From Salinisphaera sp. UBA6602 (GTDB lineage: Bacteria > Pseudomonadota > Gammaproteobacteria > Nevskiales > Salinisphaeraceae), in the NCBI GenBank assembly GCA_002433465.1, contig DJIE01000079.1, positions 1-22,360 of the forward strand: a stretch of DNA of 22,360 nucleotides, written 5' to 3'. Positions 1-7,302 of this stretch are shown here, piece after piece. The position numbers were made by a program, and so were the translations under genes. Below the pieces are notes generated by a model, which was not told where the DNA came from, made no database searches, and saw nothing but the letters and a program-made list of their open reading frames with translations. Every line of letters starts with the position of its first letter. The first letter of the stretch is position 1.

Positions 1-55
1 GCCTCAATACAGGCAAGCTCGCTAGCGCTCGCTCAATGTCTCGTCTTTCGTAGGT

Positions 56-79
56 CGGATTAGCCGAAGGCGTAATCCG
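56..79. repeat. REP-like hairpin repeat
   Basis: Arms CGGATTA (56-62) and TAATCCG (73-79) pair perfectly. Inside them GCC/GGC adds three more pairs around a GAA loop, with one bulged G at 72. Short elements of the form 'GTAGGTCGGATTA..TAATCCG' are common intergenic repeats in pseudomonad- and xanthomonad-like genomes; that link is from memory and not checked here. Confidence 0.55.
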
Positions 80-228
80 GCAGAGCGCAGCCACGAGCGA
101 CAACTCAGTTCGCAGCTGTAACGACTCATGACTACGGGCCAACGCGCCTGTATTCGGGGCCCGTGAGCATCGCCGTGAACCGGCATGCTTCACGCCGGCG
201 CGTAACCCGGGCGTCCTTTTCTTTGCCT

Positions 229-274
229 ACTTTCGTTTGGACGAGCAAACGAAAGTGGGTCGCGCTGCAGCGCG
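229..274. repeat. Double inverted repeat (intergenic repeat element)
   Basis: ACTTTCGTTTG (229-239) pairs perfectly with CAAACGAAAGT (246-256) around a six-base loop. It is followed at once by a 14-base perfect palindrome, CGCGCTGCAGCGCG (261-274). The pair resembles a repeat scattered between genes in many proteobacteria, whose translation gives spurious short ORFs rich in 'KVGRAAAR'-like words. I see no credible gene in 1-484, so these hairpins are the main content of that stretch. Confidence 0.5.
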
Positions 275-484
275 AAGCAAAAGGTCCAACAAACTCGTGA
301 GCGCCGAACGACGCGCCCTCCGACTAACTCCCTTCTTCCTTGCCGAAAAACACGCCAAGCCGTCGTGCCAGGTTAAAACCGCATTAGACATTTGGCTCAG
401 GTCGTCGCCTTTCACCCCAAAACGCATTTGCCGAGCAAGCGGAATCCGCTAATGTCGTGAAACAGCCAAGGCGAGGGGGCGCAC

Positions 485-878
485 TTGGAAACTCGACTGA
501 ACCTGCAGCCCGGCCAGAACGGCACCAAAGCGCTCGTCAAGAAGTATGGCGAGCGGCTGGTTTGTGTGCGCTACCGATACGACGTGTCTACTAGCACAAG
601 GTACAAGACCGTCGAACTCATCGAAGAGACGCGGCCATGGCATCCGCAAGGCAGTCGTGAATCACATCTGATGGAACGTGCCGCCGATGAGCCAGTTCTA
701 CCGCATATTGGCTACGACGAAAAAGCCCTACAACAACCGTTCGCCGACACGGCGACCGATGGCGCCCGGAACGAAGGCATGGACTAGCAGCTACGGCGTC
801 GCCAAAGAACTTGGGCTGGGTCGACCGGGTTGTAGGAGATATATAGATATGGATAGTTATCTATCTAGTGCTAGATAG
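485..878 (+). pseudogene. Frameshifted small conserved protein gene
   Basis: The reading starts at TTG 485 behind a GAGGGG ribosome site six to eight bases upstream and runs well for about 60 residues (LNLQPGQNGTKALV, VCVRYRYD, KTVELIEETRPW). I remember this as a small conserved proteobacterial protein often found near mobile DNA; I know no function for it. Similarity to the remembered family then continues in three different frames: YDEKALQQ in the first frame (to about 738), VRRHGDRWRPER in the frame starting at 739, and KAWTSSYGVAKELGLG in the frame read from about 775. The coding sequence therefore appears broken by at least two frameshifts. The 3' end given is the stop of the last frame and is approximate. 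Sequencing error is a less likely alternative, since neighbouring genes are intact. Confidence 0.6.
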
Positions 879-880
879 AT
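843..880. promoter_or_regulatory. AT-rich palindrome upstream of first cassette
   Basis: ATCTATCTAG (859-868) and CTAGATAGAT (871-880) form a perfect ten-base inverted repeat with a two-base centre. A further ATAGATA (843-849) pairs with TATCTAT (858-864). It ends 15 bases before the cassette boundary at 895 and 40 bases before the start codon at 920. An operator is an inference; a hairpin or the remains of an older recombination site are alternatives. Confidence 0.4.
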
Positions 881-894
881 GTCTTCTAGTTGGC

Positions 895-901
895 GTTATG
901 C
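895..901 (+). other. Integron core site GTTATGC (left boundary of cassette 1)
   Basis: GTTATGC fits the GTTRRRY core-site consensus at six of seven positions. It is the exact reverse complement of GCATAAC at 2600-2606, which is where the R'' end of this cassette's attC should lie. That match is expected for the two ends of one cassette, since they come together in the excised circle. The sequence to the left does not look like a normal attC or attI site. Confidence 0.65.
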
Positions 902-919
902 GCCTATGAGGCTAATACA

Positions 920-2605
920 ATGACCTTGGCACTTGTGCGAAATGAGCTCAATCGCTTCTTGGCGGAACCGAGTGCCGAGGTGCTGGCGATTCGGGGCAAA
1001 TGGGGTGTGGGCAAGACTTACAGCTGGAATCGAATTCTGGAAGATGCAAATCGCCGCGATCGGATTTCGCGTAAGCGCTATGCCTACTTGTCGTTGTTCG
1101 GAATCGGTACATTGGATGAGTTGCGTTTTTCCCTTTTCGAGCAATCCATCAATCGGTCTCTTATCGGAAAGCCGCCAACGCTGGATACGTTCCGTGATAA
1201 TGCTTCACAGCTCTCCATGTCGCTCGGGCGTAAAGCTTGGAGGCTTGTCAGCTCAACTCCCTATATGAAGTCCGTCTCTCCAGCGCTTGAGGCGGTTTCG
1301 TTTTTCTCCATTCGAGACATGCTGATCTGCCTTGACGATCTGGAGCGCCGTAGCGAATCCCTATCTGCTCGCGATGTTCTCGGTTTAGTCTCTTTGCTGA
1401 AAGAACAACGAAATTGCAAGGTCGTGCTTTTGTTGAATGATGGTGAAGATGGCCTTGAGGATTTCGAGAAGTACCGGGAAAAGGTCGTCGATGTCGAGCT
1501 TCTATTCGACCCTACCGCGAAAGAGTGCTCGGAAATCGCCTTTCATGAAACCACGCCACTGTATCAATCCGTCGGCGAATTGAGTGAACGACTTGGAATT
1601 ACCAATATCAGGACTCTTAAAAAGATTGAGCGGTTGGTCGGATTGGTAGAGTCGAGGTTAAGTGATTTGGGGCAAGACGTAACTCATCAAGTTTTGCATT
1701 CTTTGGTACTTTATGGCTGGTGTCACTATCGGGCTGATGACCCAGCAGTCCCGCCATTGGACTATGTCCAAAACATTGGATACGTGTTATTTGGACTCGG
1801 TGGAAGGGATGATCTAACTGACGACGAGAAAGCCTGGAACACGAAGTTGCAAAACTACGGATATCAGGTGACTGATGAATTGGATGAAGTGCTGGCGAAC
1901 GCGGTTAGGACAGGTTACGTCGTAGACGCAGAGTTTGATGAGGCCGCGTGGAAGAAAAACCAACAGGTAATCGCAGCAAAGGCTACAGGCTCTTTCTCCG
2001 ACGCTTGGCGTACATACCACGAAAGTTTTAATAATGATCAAGATGCTGTGGTTAAAGCCCTTTACGAAAGCTTCAAACTGAACGCTAAGCACGTCACTCC
2101 GACCAATTTGAACGGGACCGTCTGTCTATTCCGCGAACTTGGCGAGGATGCGAAGGCGGACGAGATAATCGATTTCTATGTAGATATCAGAGCCGATGAA
2201 CCGGAGCTATTTAACTTAGATGATTATCCATTTGCAGGTGATATTTCCGACGCGGCAGTCCGCGAGGCCTTCGGCAAGGCATACGAAGGTACGCAAGTGC
2301 CCGAGCCGGTTAAGGATGTCCTCTTGCGGCTCTGCGGCTCGAACGGATGGAGCGACAAAGATGAAGTCGTTCTCGCTAACGTTTCCGTGGATGAATATTA
2401 CGAGCTGTTCAAGGCCGAGAATGGCCGCCACTTGACCGGCATCATCAATGCTTGCCTTAGGTTCGGTCAGTTTTCAAACGCAAGCGAGCGTCAGAAGAAG
2501 ATTGCTGCTGATGCAACCGAGGCTCTCGTTAGAATCGGAAACGAAAGCGCCATAAACGCGCGCCGCGTCAAGAAATTTGGTGTTGAAGTAGACAGTGGCG
2601 CATAA
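920..2605 (+). CDS. KAP-like P-loop NTPase, integron cassette 1
   Basis: A 561-residue protein with a P-loop NTPase domain at the N-terminus. Walker A is GKWGVGKT (residues 26-33), Walker B is LICLDDLER (135-143), and a sensor-like asparagine follows a hydrophobic strand (VVLLLN, about 168-173). The arrangement and the 'LDDLER' word fit the KAP group of STAND-related NTPases. The long C-terminal part (about 240-561) is helical-looking, has no motif I recognise, and could be a sensing region. ATG 920 was chosen over an upstream TTG at 890 because GAGG (908-911) sits eight bases before it and because 890 lies outside the cassette boundary at 895. The stop codon lies inside the attC end GCATAAC, typical of cassettes. 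GC is lower than in the flanking chromosome. KAP NTPases occur in several phage-defence loci; a defence role here is inference. Confidence 0.82.
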   Translation: MTLALVRNELNRFLAEPSAEVLAIRGKWGVGKTYSWNRILEDANRRDRISRKRYAYLSLFGIGTLDELRFSLFEQSINRSLIGKPPTLDTFRDNASQLSMSLGRKAWRLVSSTPYMKSVSPALEAVSFFSIRDMLICLDDLERRSESLSARDVLGLVSLLKEQRNCKVVLLLNDGEDGLEDFEKYREKVVDVELLFDPTAKECSEIAFHETTPLYQSVGELSERLGITNIRTLKKIERLVGLVESRLSDLGQDVTHQVLHSLVLYGWCHYRADDPAVPPLDYVQNIGYVLFGLGGRDDLTDDEKAWNTKLQNYGYQVTDELDEVLANAVRTGYVVDAEFDEAAWKKNQQVIAAKATGSFSDAWRTYHESFNNDQDAVVKALYESFKLNAKHVTPTNLNGTVCLFRELGEDAKADEIIDFYVDIRADEPELFNLDDYPFAGDISDAAVREAFGKAYEGTQVPEPVKDVLLRLCGSNGWSDKDEVVLANVSVDEYYELFKAENGRHLTGIINACLRFGQFSNASERQKKIAADATEALVRIGNESAINARRVKKFGVEVDSGA

Positions 2606-2674
2606 CAAATCGCTGTAGTTGACCGTCCAAAGCGCTGTCACTCTTCGGTCGGCAGCCGAGTTTTGGCATTACGC
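2600..2674 (+). other. attC site of cassette 1
   Basis: R'' is GCATAAC (2600-2606) and the R' position holds ATTACGC (2668-2674). Between them 2613-2634 folds onto 2641-2660, with only two unpaired bases on the left arm (G2615 and A2622), few mismatches, and a short loop (2635-2640). Extrahelical bases at these places and a length of about 75 bases are the hallmarks of attC recombination sites. The R' sequence begins ATT where the consensus has GTT, so this boundary may no longer recombine well. Confidence 0.78.
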
Positions 2675-2688
2675 AAAATGAGTAGTTT

Positions 2689-3687
2689 ATGAGGTTGTAC
2701 GACTGGAACGAGTTAGAAGAGCATTTTCAAGACACGGTAATACTGGGAAACGGCGCGAGTATTAGCGTGGACAACCGGTTTGCTTACAGCTCTTTACTAG
2801 AAAAAGCTCGTCAAACTGGGTATATCACAGATTCTATCTCCCAGGTGTTTGAGCATTTTGAGACCTCTGACTTCGAATTGGTTTTAGAGATGCTATGGCA
2901 CGCGTCCCATATTAATGAGGCTTTGCAGGTTCGAGACCAAAAAACTCACCAAGCGTATCAAGAGGTAAGAGCCGCGCTAATAAATGCAGTGAGGCAAGTG
3001 CATCCTGAATATGAAGACGTAAACGATTGTGTGTTGAAAATTGGACAATTTCTAAAAAATTTCAAGACGGTTTTCGCTCTTAATTACGACCTTTTGACAT
3101 ATTGGTCAATGTTAAGATTCAATGGCGATATGGGCGGTATTTGGTTTAAAGACTGTCTAATTGATGGAGTGCTCGACCCAAATTGGACAAGATTGCGTGA
3201 GCCTTATCGAGCAGATGGTGCGACACTAGTGTTTTATCCGCACGGGCATCTGGCTTGGGCATCTAGCTTGTCGGGTCAAGAAATAAAGATAAATGCGTCT
3301 CGAATGAATAGCTTGTTAAACTGTATTTTTGATGCTTGGCAGACCGCAAAATTTTCTCCAGTTTTTGTAAGCGAAGGCGATACAAGTCAGAAAGTTAACT
3401 CTATCTCTCGCAGCCAATATTTAAGCACCGTTTTCAGGCAAGTTTTTCCAGAAAAAAAGCAATCGCTTGTAATCTACGGCTGGTCCTTGGGGGACCAAGA
3501 TACGCATATATTAAAGCAGCTTGAAAGTGCTCGAATTCCATTATGTGCCGTGTCCGTCCACAGTGGGGTGCCGAATAAAGAAAGATACTGCGATGACATA
3601 AAAGCTAAACTTAAGAGATATCTAAATAATAACCTTAAGGTTTATTTTTTCGACGCATCCAGTCCAGGAGCTTGGATAAATGCATAA
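2689..3687 (+). CDS. DUF4917 / SIR2-like protein, integron cassette 2
   Basis: A 332-residue protein that I place in the DUF4917 family, which has a SIR2-like Rossmann fold. The visible marks are the nucleotide loop GNGAS (residues 20-24), ALNYDLLTYW with N132 and D134, YPHGHL with H185 and H187, and VIYGWSLGDQDTHIL (261-275), a SIR2-type closing motif. In NAD-cleaving SIR2 domains the asparagine and histidine are the catalytic residues, so an NADase effector is plausible but unproven. ATG 2689 follows the cassette boundary at 2668 by 21 bases; only a weak TGAG lies upstream. The stop overlaps the next attC end (GCATAAA). Base composition is strikingly AT-rich for this replicon (18 of 60 G+C in line 3001, 28 of 60 in line 3181), a sign of transfer. 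The gene before it is a KAP NTPase on its own cassette. Confidence 0.78.
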   Translation: MRLYDWNELEEHFQDTVILGNGASISVDNRFAYSSLLEKARQTGYITDSISQVFEHFETSDFELVLEMLWHASHINEALQVRDQKTHQAYQEVRAALINAVRQVHPEYEDVNDCVLKIGQFLKNFKTVFALNYDLLTYWSMLRFNGDMGGIWFKDCLIDGVLDPNWTRLREPYRADGATLVFYPHGHLAWASSLSGQEIKINASRMNSLLNCIFDAWQTAKFSPVFVSEGDTSQKVNSISRSQYLSTVFRQVFPEKKQSLVIYGWSLGDQDTHILKQLESARIPLCAVSVHSGVPNKERYCDDIKAKLKRYLNNNLKVYFFDASSPGAWINA

Positions 3688-3755
3688 AAAACGCTGCAGT
3701 TGACCAACCAAAGCGCTGCTGCGCTTCGGCCGGCAATTGAGATTCGACGTTAGTT
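3682..3755 (+). other. attC site of cassette 2
   Basis: R'' is GCATAAA (3682-3688) and R' is GTTAGTT (3749-3755). Bases 3694-3716 pair with 3721-3741 around a TGCT loop, leaving only G3696 and A3703 unpaired on the left arm, the same two places as in the attC at 2600. Three A/C oppositions on this strand (3706/3731, 3707/3730, 3710/3727) become T-G wobbles on the other strand, so the bottom strand folds better, as expected for attC. About 40 of the inner bases are shared with the first site (CGCTG.AGTTGACC, CCAAAGCGCTG, CTTCGG.CGGCA). Confidence 0.78.
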
Positions 3756-3852
3756 ATCAGGTCTATTGGTGAACAGCAACACGCCCAGACTGCTTGCGCC
3801 CATTCCGGTGACAGCATATTTAGGTACCGCCAAGTCGAGCGAAACATGAGCC

Positions 3853-4440
3853 TCAGGCAGCAGCCTTCACCACAGGCTGTTCAAACAACCCCGCATCCAA
3901 CCACTTCAAACTCCCAATCCATAATCCCGCATGGTCCACGCCAATCTGGCGATTGACGACGTGAAACTTAGAGCGGCCGGCGTCAAACAGAATCAACCTG
4001 TTGTCCGGTCCGGCGACGGCGGAGATGAGCTGTAGAAAGGCTGGATCGGCGATCAGGCCGCGATGCCGGCGCGCGAGCGGGCGCAGGATGTCGTGTACGA
4101 GATGCCAGGTATCCGAGTAGGCCGGATCGCGGATGGGCAGGGTGAAGCTGCCGTTGTGCATGAGATACAGGCCGGGTTCGATCTCGAACGGGTGGGCGTT
4201 GCAGGCGTTGACGTCGCCGTGGGTACGCCGGCGCAGGTGGATGGCCAGCTCGGAATCGGTATGGGCACGTAGAAAGTCGATGGTGCGCGTGGCGTCGACG
4301 TCGACATGGCGTTCGAGCACGGTGTCGCCGTTCGCGGTATGGCCCATCACGCCCCAGCCATCGGCATTATGCAGAGCCGCCGAGCGGATGATCGGCTCGG
4401 GTACGGCGATGCCGGCGGGTTTATGAATCAGTACGCACAT
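3853..4440 (-). CDS. Class II glutamine amidotransferase domain protein
   Basis: A 195-residue stand-alone Ntn-hydrolase domain of the glutamine amidotransferase class II type. The initiator Met is followed directly by Cys2, the catalytic N-terminal nucleophile exposed when Met is removed. Further family marks are DGWG (27-30), HLRRRTHG (68-75), AHPF (82-85) and MHNGSF (94-99), which form the glutamine site and oxyanion region. No synthase domain follows, so the ammonia acceptor is unknown; similar short proteins occur in phages and bacteria. ATG 4440 has GGAG eight bases upstream. It lies between the cassette cluster and cysB and is read toward the cassettes. Its GC matches the chromosome, so it is probably resident rather than part of the island. 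Confidence 0.8.
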   Translation of the reverse strand: MCVLIHKPAGIAVPEPIIRSAALHNADGWGVMGHTANGDTVLERHVDVDATRTIDFLRAHTDSELAIHLRRRTHGDVNACNAHPFEIEPGLYLMHNGSFTLPIRDPAYSDTWHLVHDILRPLARRHRGLIADPAFLQLISAVAGPDNRLILFDAGRSKFHVVNRQIGVDHAGLWIGSLKWLDAGLFEQPVVKAAA

Positions 4441-4583
4441 GGGTCGTTCTCCAGCGATGCGGGGCCCGGTGTGCCCGGGCGTATCCAGCGACGTGTTTCG
4501 AGCGAAGACGTTAGCGGAGGTTTGGTATGGCTAGAACTGAGAAAAATCGCTTTGCTATTCGGCTCGGTTCATAAGGCCGGGCG

Positions 4584-5516
4584 TTATGCGGCCTGTTTGT
4601 CGAGCAGGCCGCGCACGGTCTGCAGGGTGAGGTCTTCGCGGCAGATGTTGAGGAACTTGTAGGCATAGCCGCGCAGGAAATAGCCTCGGCGCAGGGCGAT
4701 ATAGCTGGTATTGACCGGGAACAGGTGTTCGGCCGGAACCAGCGTCAGGCCCTGGTCGCGTTGTTCGTTGTAGGCCATGGAGGCGATCAGGCCGACGCCG
4801 AGTTCGAGTTCCACATAGGTCTTGATCACGTCGGCATCGAGTGCGGTGAGCACGAAGTCGGGGTTGATGTCGGCCTCTTCGAACAGGCGGTTGAGCCGTT
4901 CGCGGCCGGTGAAGCTGCGGTGATAGGTAATCAGCGGATAGTCGGCGATGCGTTCCAGCGTGAGCGGCGTGCCATCGGCCAGCGGATGGCCGTCGGGCAC
5001 GACCACGGCGTGGTGCCAGTCGTAGAAGCGAAAGCAGGCCAGGTGTTCGCGCTCCTGGGCCAGGCCTTCGGTGGCGATGCCGATATCCACCTTGCCGGCC
5101 TTGAGCAGGGAGACGATCTCGTCCGGCGAGCACTGGTGCAGCTCCAGATGCACCTTGGGAAAGGCCTGCTTGAACTCGCGAATGACCGGCGGCAGCACGT
5201 AGCGCGCCTGGGTATGGGTGGTCGCGATCGTGAGCTGGCCTTCGTCCTCGTGGGTGAGTTGTTGCGCGCTGCGGCGCAGGTTTTCCACATCCAGCACGAT
5301 GCGTTCGACCAGGTCGATGAGCATCTGGCCTTCGTCGGTAAGCCCGAGCAGGCGTTTGCCCTTGCGCTGGAATACGTCGATACCCAGCTCGGCTTCGAGG
5401 TCGCGGATATGCTTGCTCGCGCCAGACTGCGAGGTGTTGAGCGCGGCCGAGGCCTGGGTGAGGTTGAATTGCTGGCGCACCGTTTCGTGCACGAGGCGCA
5501 GTTGCTGGATATTCAT
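4584..5516 (-). CDS. cysB: LysR-type sulfur regulator CysB
   Basis: A 310-residue LysR-type regulator. The helix-turn-helix spans residues 1-60 (MNIQQLRLVHETV, NLTQASAALNTSQSGASKHI), with CysB-specific wording. The effector domain contains TTHTQARY with T100, T102 and Q103, the residues that bind sulfate or thiosulfate in CysB. CysB activates genes for sulfate assimilation and for using organosulfur compounds when cysteine is short, responding to N-acetylserine. It could also be the close paralogue Cbl. It is divergent from an organosulfur oxidation operon starting at 5743, which fits direct control. Start ATG 5516 is preceded by a weak GAG. Confidence 0.87.
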   Translation of the reverse strand: MNIQQLRLVHETVRQQFNLTQASAALNTSQSGASKHIRDLEAELGIDVFQRKGKRLLGLTDEGQMLIDLVERIVLDVENLRRSAQQLTHEDEGQLTIATTHTQARYVLPPVIREFKQAFPKVHLELHQCSPDEIVSLLKAGKVDIGIATEGLAQEREHLACFRFYDWHHAVVVPDGHPLADGTPLTLERIADYPLITYHRSFTGRERLNRLFEEADINPDFVLTALDADVIKTYVELELGVGLIASMAYNEQRDQGLTLVPAEHLFPVNTSYIALRRGYFLRGYAYKFLNICREDLTLQTVRGLLDKQAA

Positions 5517-5742
5517 CGCACGGTGCTCATTAAAGCTTCGTTGGGAATATAGAATAGTTTTTATATTCCTAAATAATATTTATTGGCACTATTGATATAC
5601 GAAGCTGCGATGACGGTTTCCGTGTTGCCCCCGGCCAGGGCCTAATCGAAATTCGTGACAAGTTAAGCGGTGATTCGTATTTCCGGTGGCGGTGCGCGCT
5701 GCCTATCTTTGGCCTCACGATTTCTTAGCGAGGCCGCTCGAC
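5517..5742. promoter_or_regulatory. cysB / organosulfur operon intergenic control region
   Basis: The stretch next to cysB is AT-rich against a GC-rich background. GGAATATA (5544-5551) and TATATTCC (5562-5569) form a perfect eight-base inverted repeat with ten bases between, followed by AAATAATATTTATTGG. AT-rich palindromic half-sites of this type suit a CysB operator. A weak promoter for the rightward operon may be GTGACA (5655-5660), 17 bases, TATTTC (5678-5683); this is tentative. Confidence 0.45.
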
Positions 5743-7182
5743 ATGAGCCAGCGCATCATTCTCAACGCCTTCGACATGACCTGCGTCAGCCATCAGGCGG
5801 CAGGCACCTGGCGGCATCCCGACAACCGTGCCGACACCTACAAGGATCTCGACTACTGGATCGATCTGGCTCGCCTGCTGGAGTCCGGCGGCTTCGATTC
5901 GTTGTTCATTGCCGACGTGCTGGGCGTCTACGATGTCTATCGCGATTCGGTGGAAACATCGCTGATCGATGCAGACCAGGTGCCGGTCAACGACCCCTTC
6001 ATGCAGATTTCGGCGATGGCGGCGGTCACCAAACGCCTTGGGTTCGGGGTCACGGCCGCGCTGACCTACGAACAGCCCTATGCACTGGCCCGCAAGTTCT
6101 CGACGCTGGATCACCTGACCAAGGGGCGGGTCGCGTGGAACGTGGTCACCTCGTATCTGAACAGCGCGGCGGTGAACCTCGGCCTGCAACAGCAGATCGC
6201 CCACGACGCCCGCTACGACCTGGCCGACGAATTCCTGGACGTGACCTACAAGCTCTGGGAAGGCTCCTGGGAGGATGATGCGGTCGTACGCGATCGGGCC
6301 AACGGCGTGTTCACGGACCCGACCAAGGTTCACCCGATCGGCCACGACGGCGAGTACTTCAAGGTGCCGGGCATCCATCTATGCGAACCGTCGCCGCAGC
6401 GTACGCCGGTGATTTTTCAGGCCGGTGCGTCGCCGCGTGGGCAACGTTTCGCCGCACGACACGCCGAAGGGGTATTCGTCGCGCCGGCCACGATTGCCCA
6501 GTCCGCCACGCTGACCGAAAGCATCCGTCGCCAGGCCGAGGACGCCGGGCGCGATCGAAACCACCTCAAGATATTCGCATTGCTGACGGTCATCACCGCG
6601 GAGACCGACGAAGCCGCGTGGGCCAAATACGCCGAGTATCAATCCTATGCCAGCGGCGACGGCATGTTGTCCTTCTATGGCGGCTGGACCGGCGTCGATT
6701 TCTCGCAGTTCGATCCGGATCAGCCGCTGGAGGCCATCGACAACGACGCCATTCGCTCGGTATTGGCCATGCTCACCCAGGCCGACCCGAACCGGCAGTG
6801 GACGCCGCGCGATATCGTCGAACAGCGCAGCATCGGCGGGATCGGGCCGGTGCTGGTCGGCGGGCCGCAGACCGTGGCCGACGCGCTCGAACGCTGGGTC
6901 GACGAGGGCGGGGTGGACGGTTTCAACCTCGCCTATGCGGTCACCCCCGGCACGTTCGCAGACTTCATCGAATGGGTGGTGCCGGAGCTGGCCCGCCGCG
7001 GGCGACTGCGCGACGGCTATGCCGGCGAAACCCTGCGCGAGAACCTGCTGGAAACCGGCTCGCCACGGGTGCCCGAGGATCATCCGGCGGCACGTTATCG
7101 CGGCGCCTTCTCGGATGGCGCAAACGCGGCCGAGGCGACCCGGCGGGCGCCGTTCGAGCCCGCCCGGGCTGCCTCGTTCTAA
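5743..7182 (+). CDS. DszA/NtaA-family FMN-dependent monooxygenase
   Basis: A 479-residue luciferase-like flavin monooxygenase of the nitrilotriacetate/DszA/SnaA group, which uses FMNH2 from a partner reductase and O2 to break C-S or C-N bonds. Family marks visible are AAGTWRHPDN near the start, the GGFDSLFIADVLG strand-loop, TYEQPYALARKFSTLDHLTKGRVAWNVVTS, HDARYDLADEFLDVTYKLW, VFTDPTKVHPIGHDGEYFKVPG and PVIFQAGASPRGQRFAARHAE. These follow DszA (dibenzothiophene sulfone monooxygenase) step for step. ATG 5743 has GAGG nine bases upstream and was preferred over an in-frame start at 5686. It heads an operon with an FMN reductase and a DszC-like protein. The true substrate, a sulfone or other organosulfur compound, cannot be read from sequence. 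Confidence 0.87.
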   Translation: MSQRIILNAFDMTCVSHQAAGTWRHPDNRADTYKDLDYWIDLARLLESGGFDSLFIADVLGVYDVYRDSVETSLIDADQVPVNDPFMQISAMAAVTKRLGFGVTAALTYEQPYALARKFSTLDHLTKGRVAWNVVTSYLNSAAVNLGLQQQIAHDARYDLADEFLDVTYKLWEGSWEDDAVVRDRANGVFTDPTKVHPIGHDGEYFKVPGIHLCEPSPQRTPVIFQAGASPRGQRFAARHAEGVFVAPATIAQSATLTESIRRQAEDAGRDRNHLKIFALLTVITAETDEAAWAKYAEYQSYASGDGMLSFYGGWTGVDFSQFDPDQPLEAIDNDAIRSVLAMLTQADPNRQWTPRDIVEQRSIGGIGPVLVGGPQTVADALERWVDEGGVDGFNLAYAVTPGTFADFIEWVVPELARRGRLRDGYAGETLRENLLETGSPRVPEDHPAARYRGAFSDGANAAEATRRAPFEPARAASF

Positions 7183-7302
7183 CCGCTGCGGCTTATGCAG
7201 AAACACGAAAAGCTTTGTCGATTTAATCGCTCTGCATTCACCAGATCCCGGTCTAGGCTGACAGCACTTCGATAAATCGACACGGAACACAAGGAACGTC
7301 TT

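Noticed and set aside
237..452. A 71-residue rightward ORF and an overlapping 66-residue leftward ORF (227-427)
   Set aside because: Both run across the inverted repeats at 229-274, have no ribosome site, and read like the spurious Arg/Ala-rich translations of an intergenic repeat.
4581..4588. A second GTTATGC (4582-4588), identical to the cassette core site
   Set aside because: It lies at the stop codon of cysB with no foldable attC arms around it; a seven-base match by chance is expected in a window this size.
4725..5552. A long rightward ORF opposite cysB (275 residues)
   Set aside because: It mirrors the codon pattern of the clear CysB reading on the other strand; high GC makes such shadows common.
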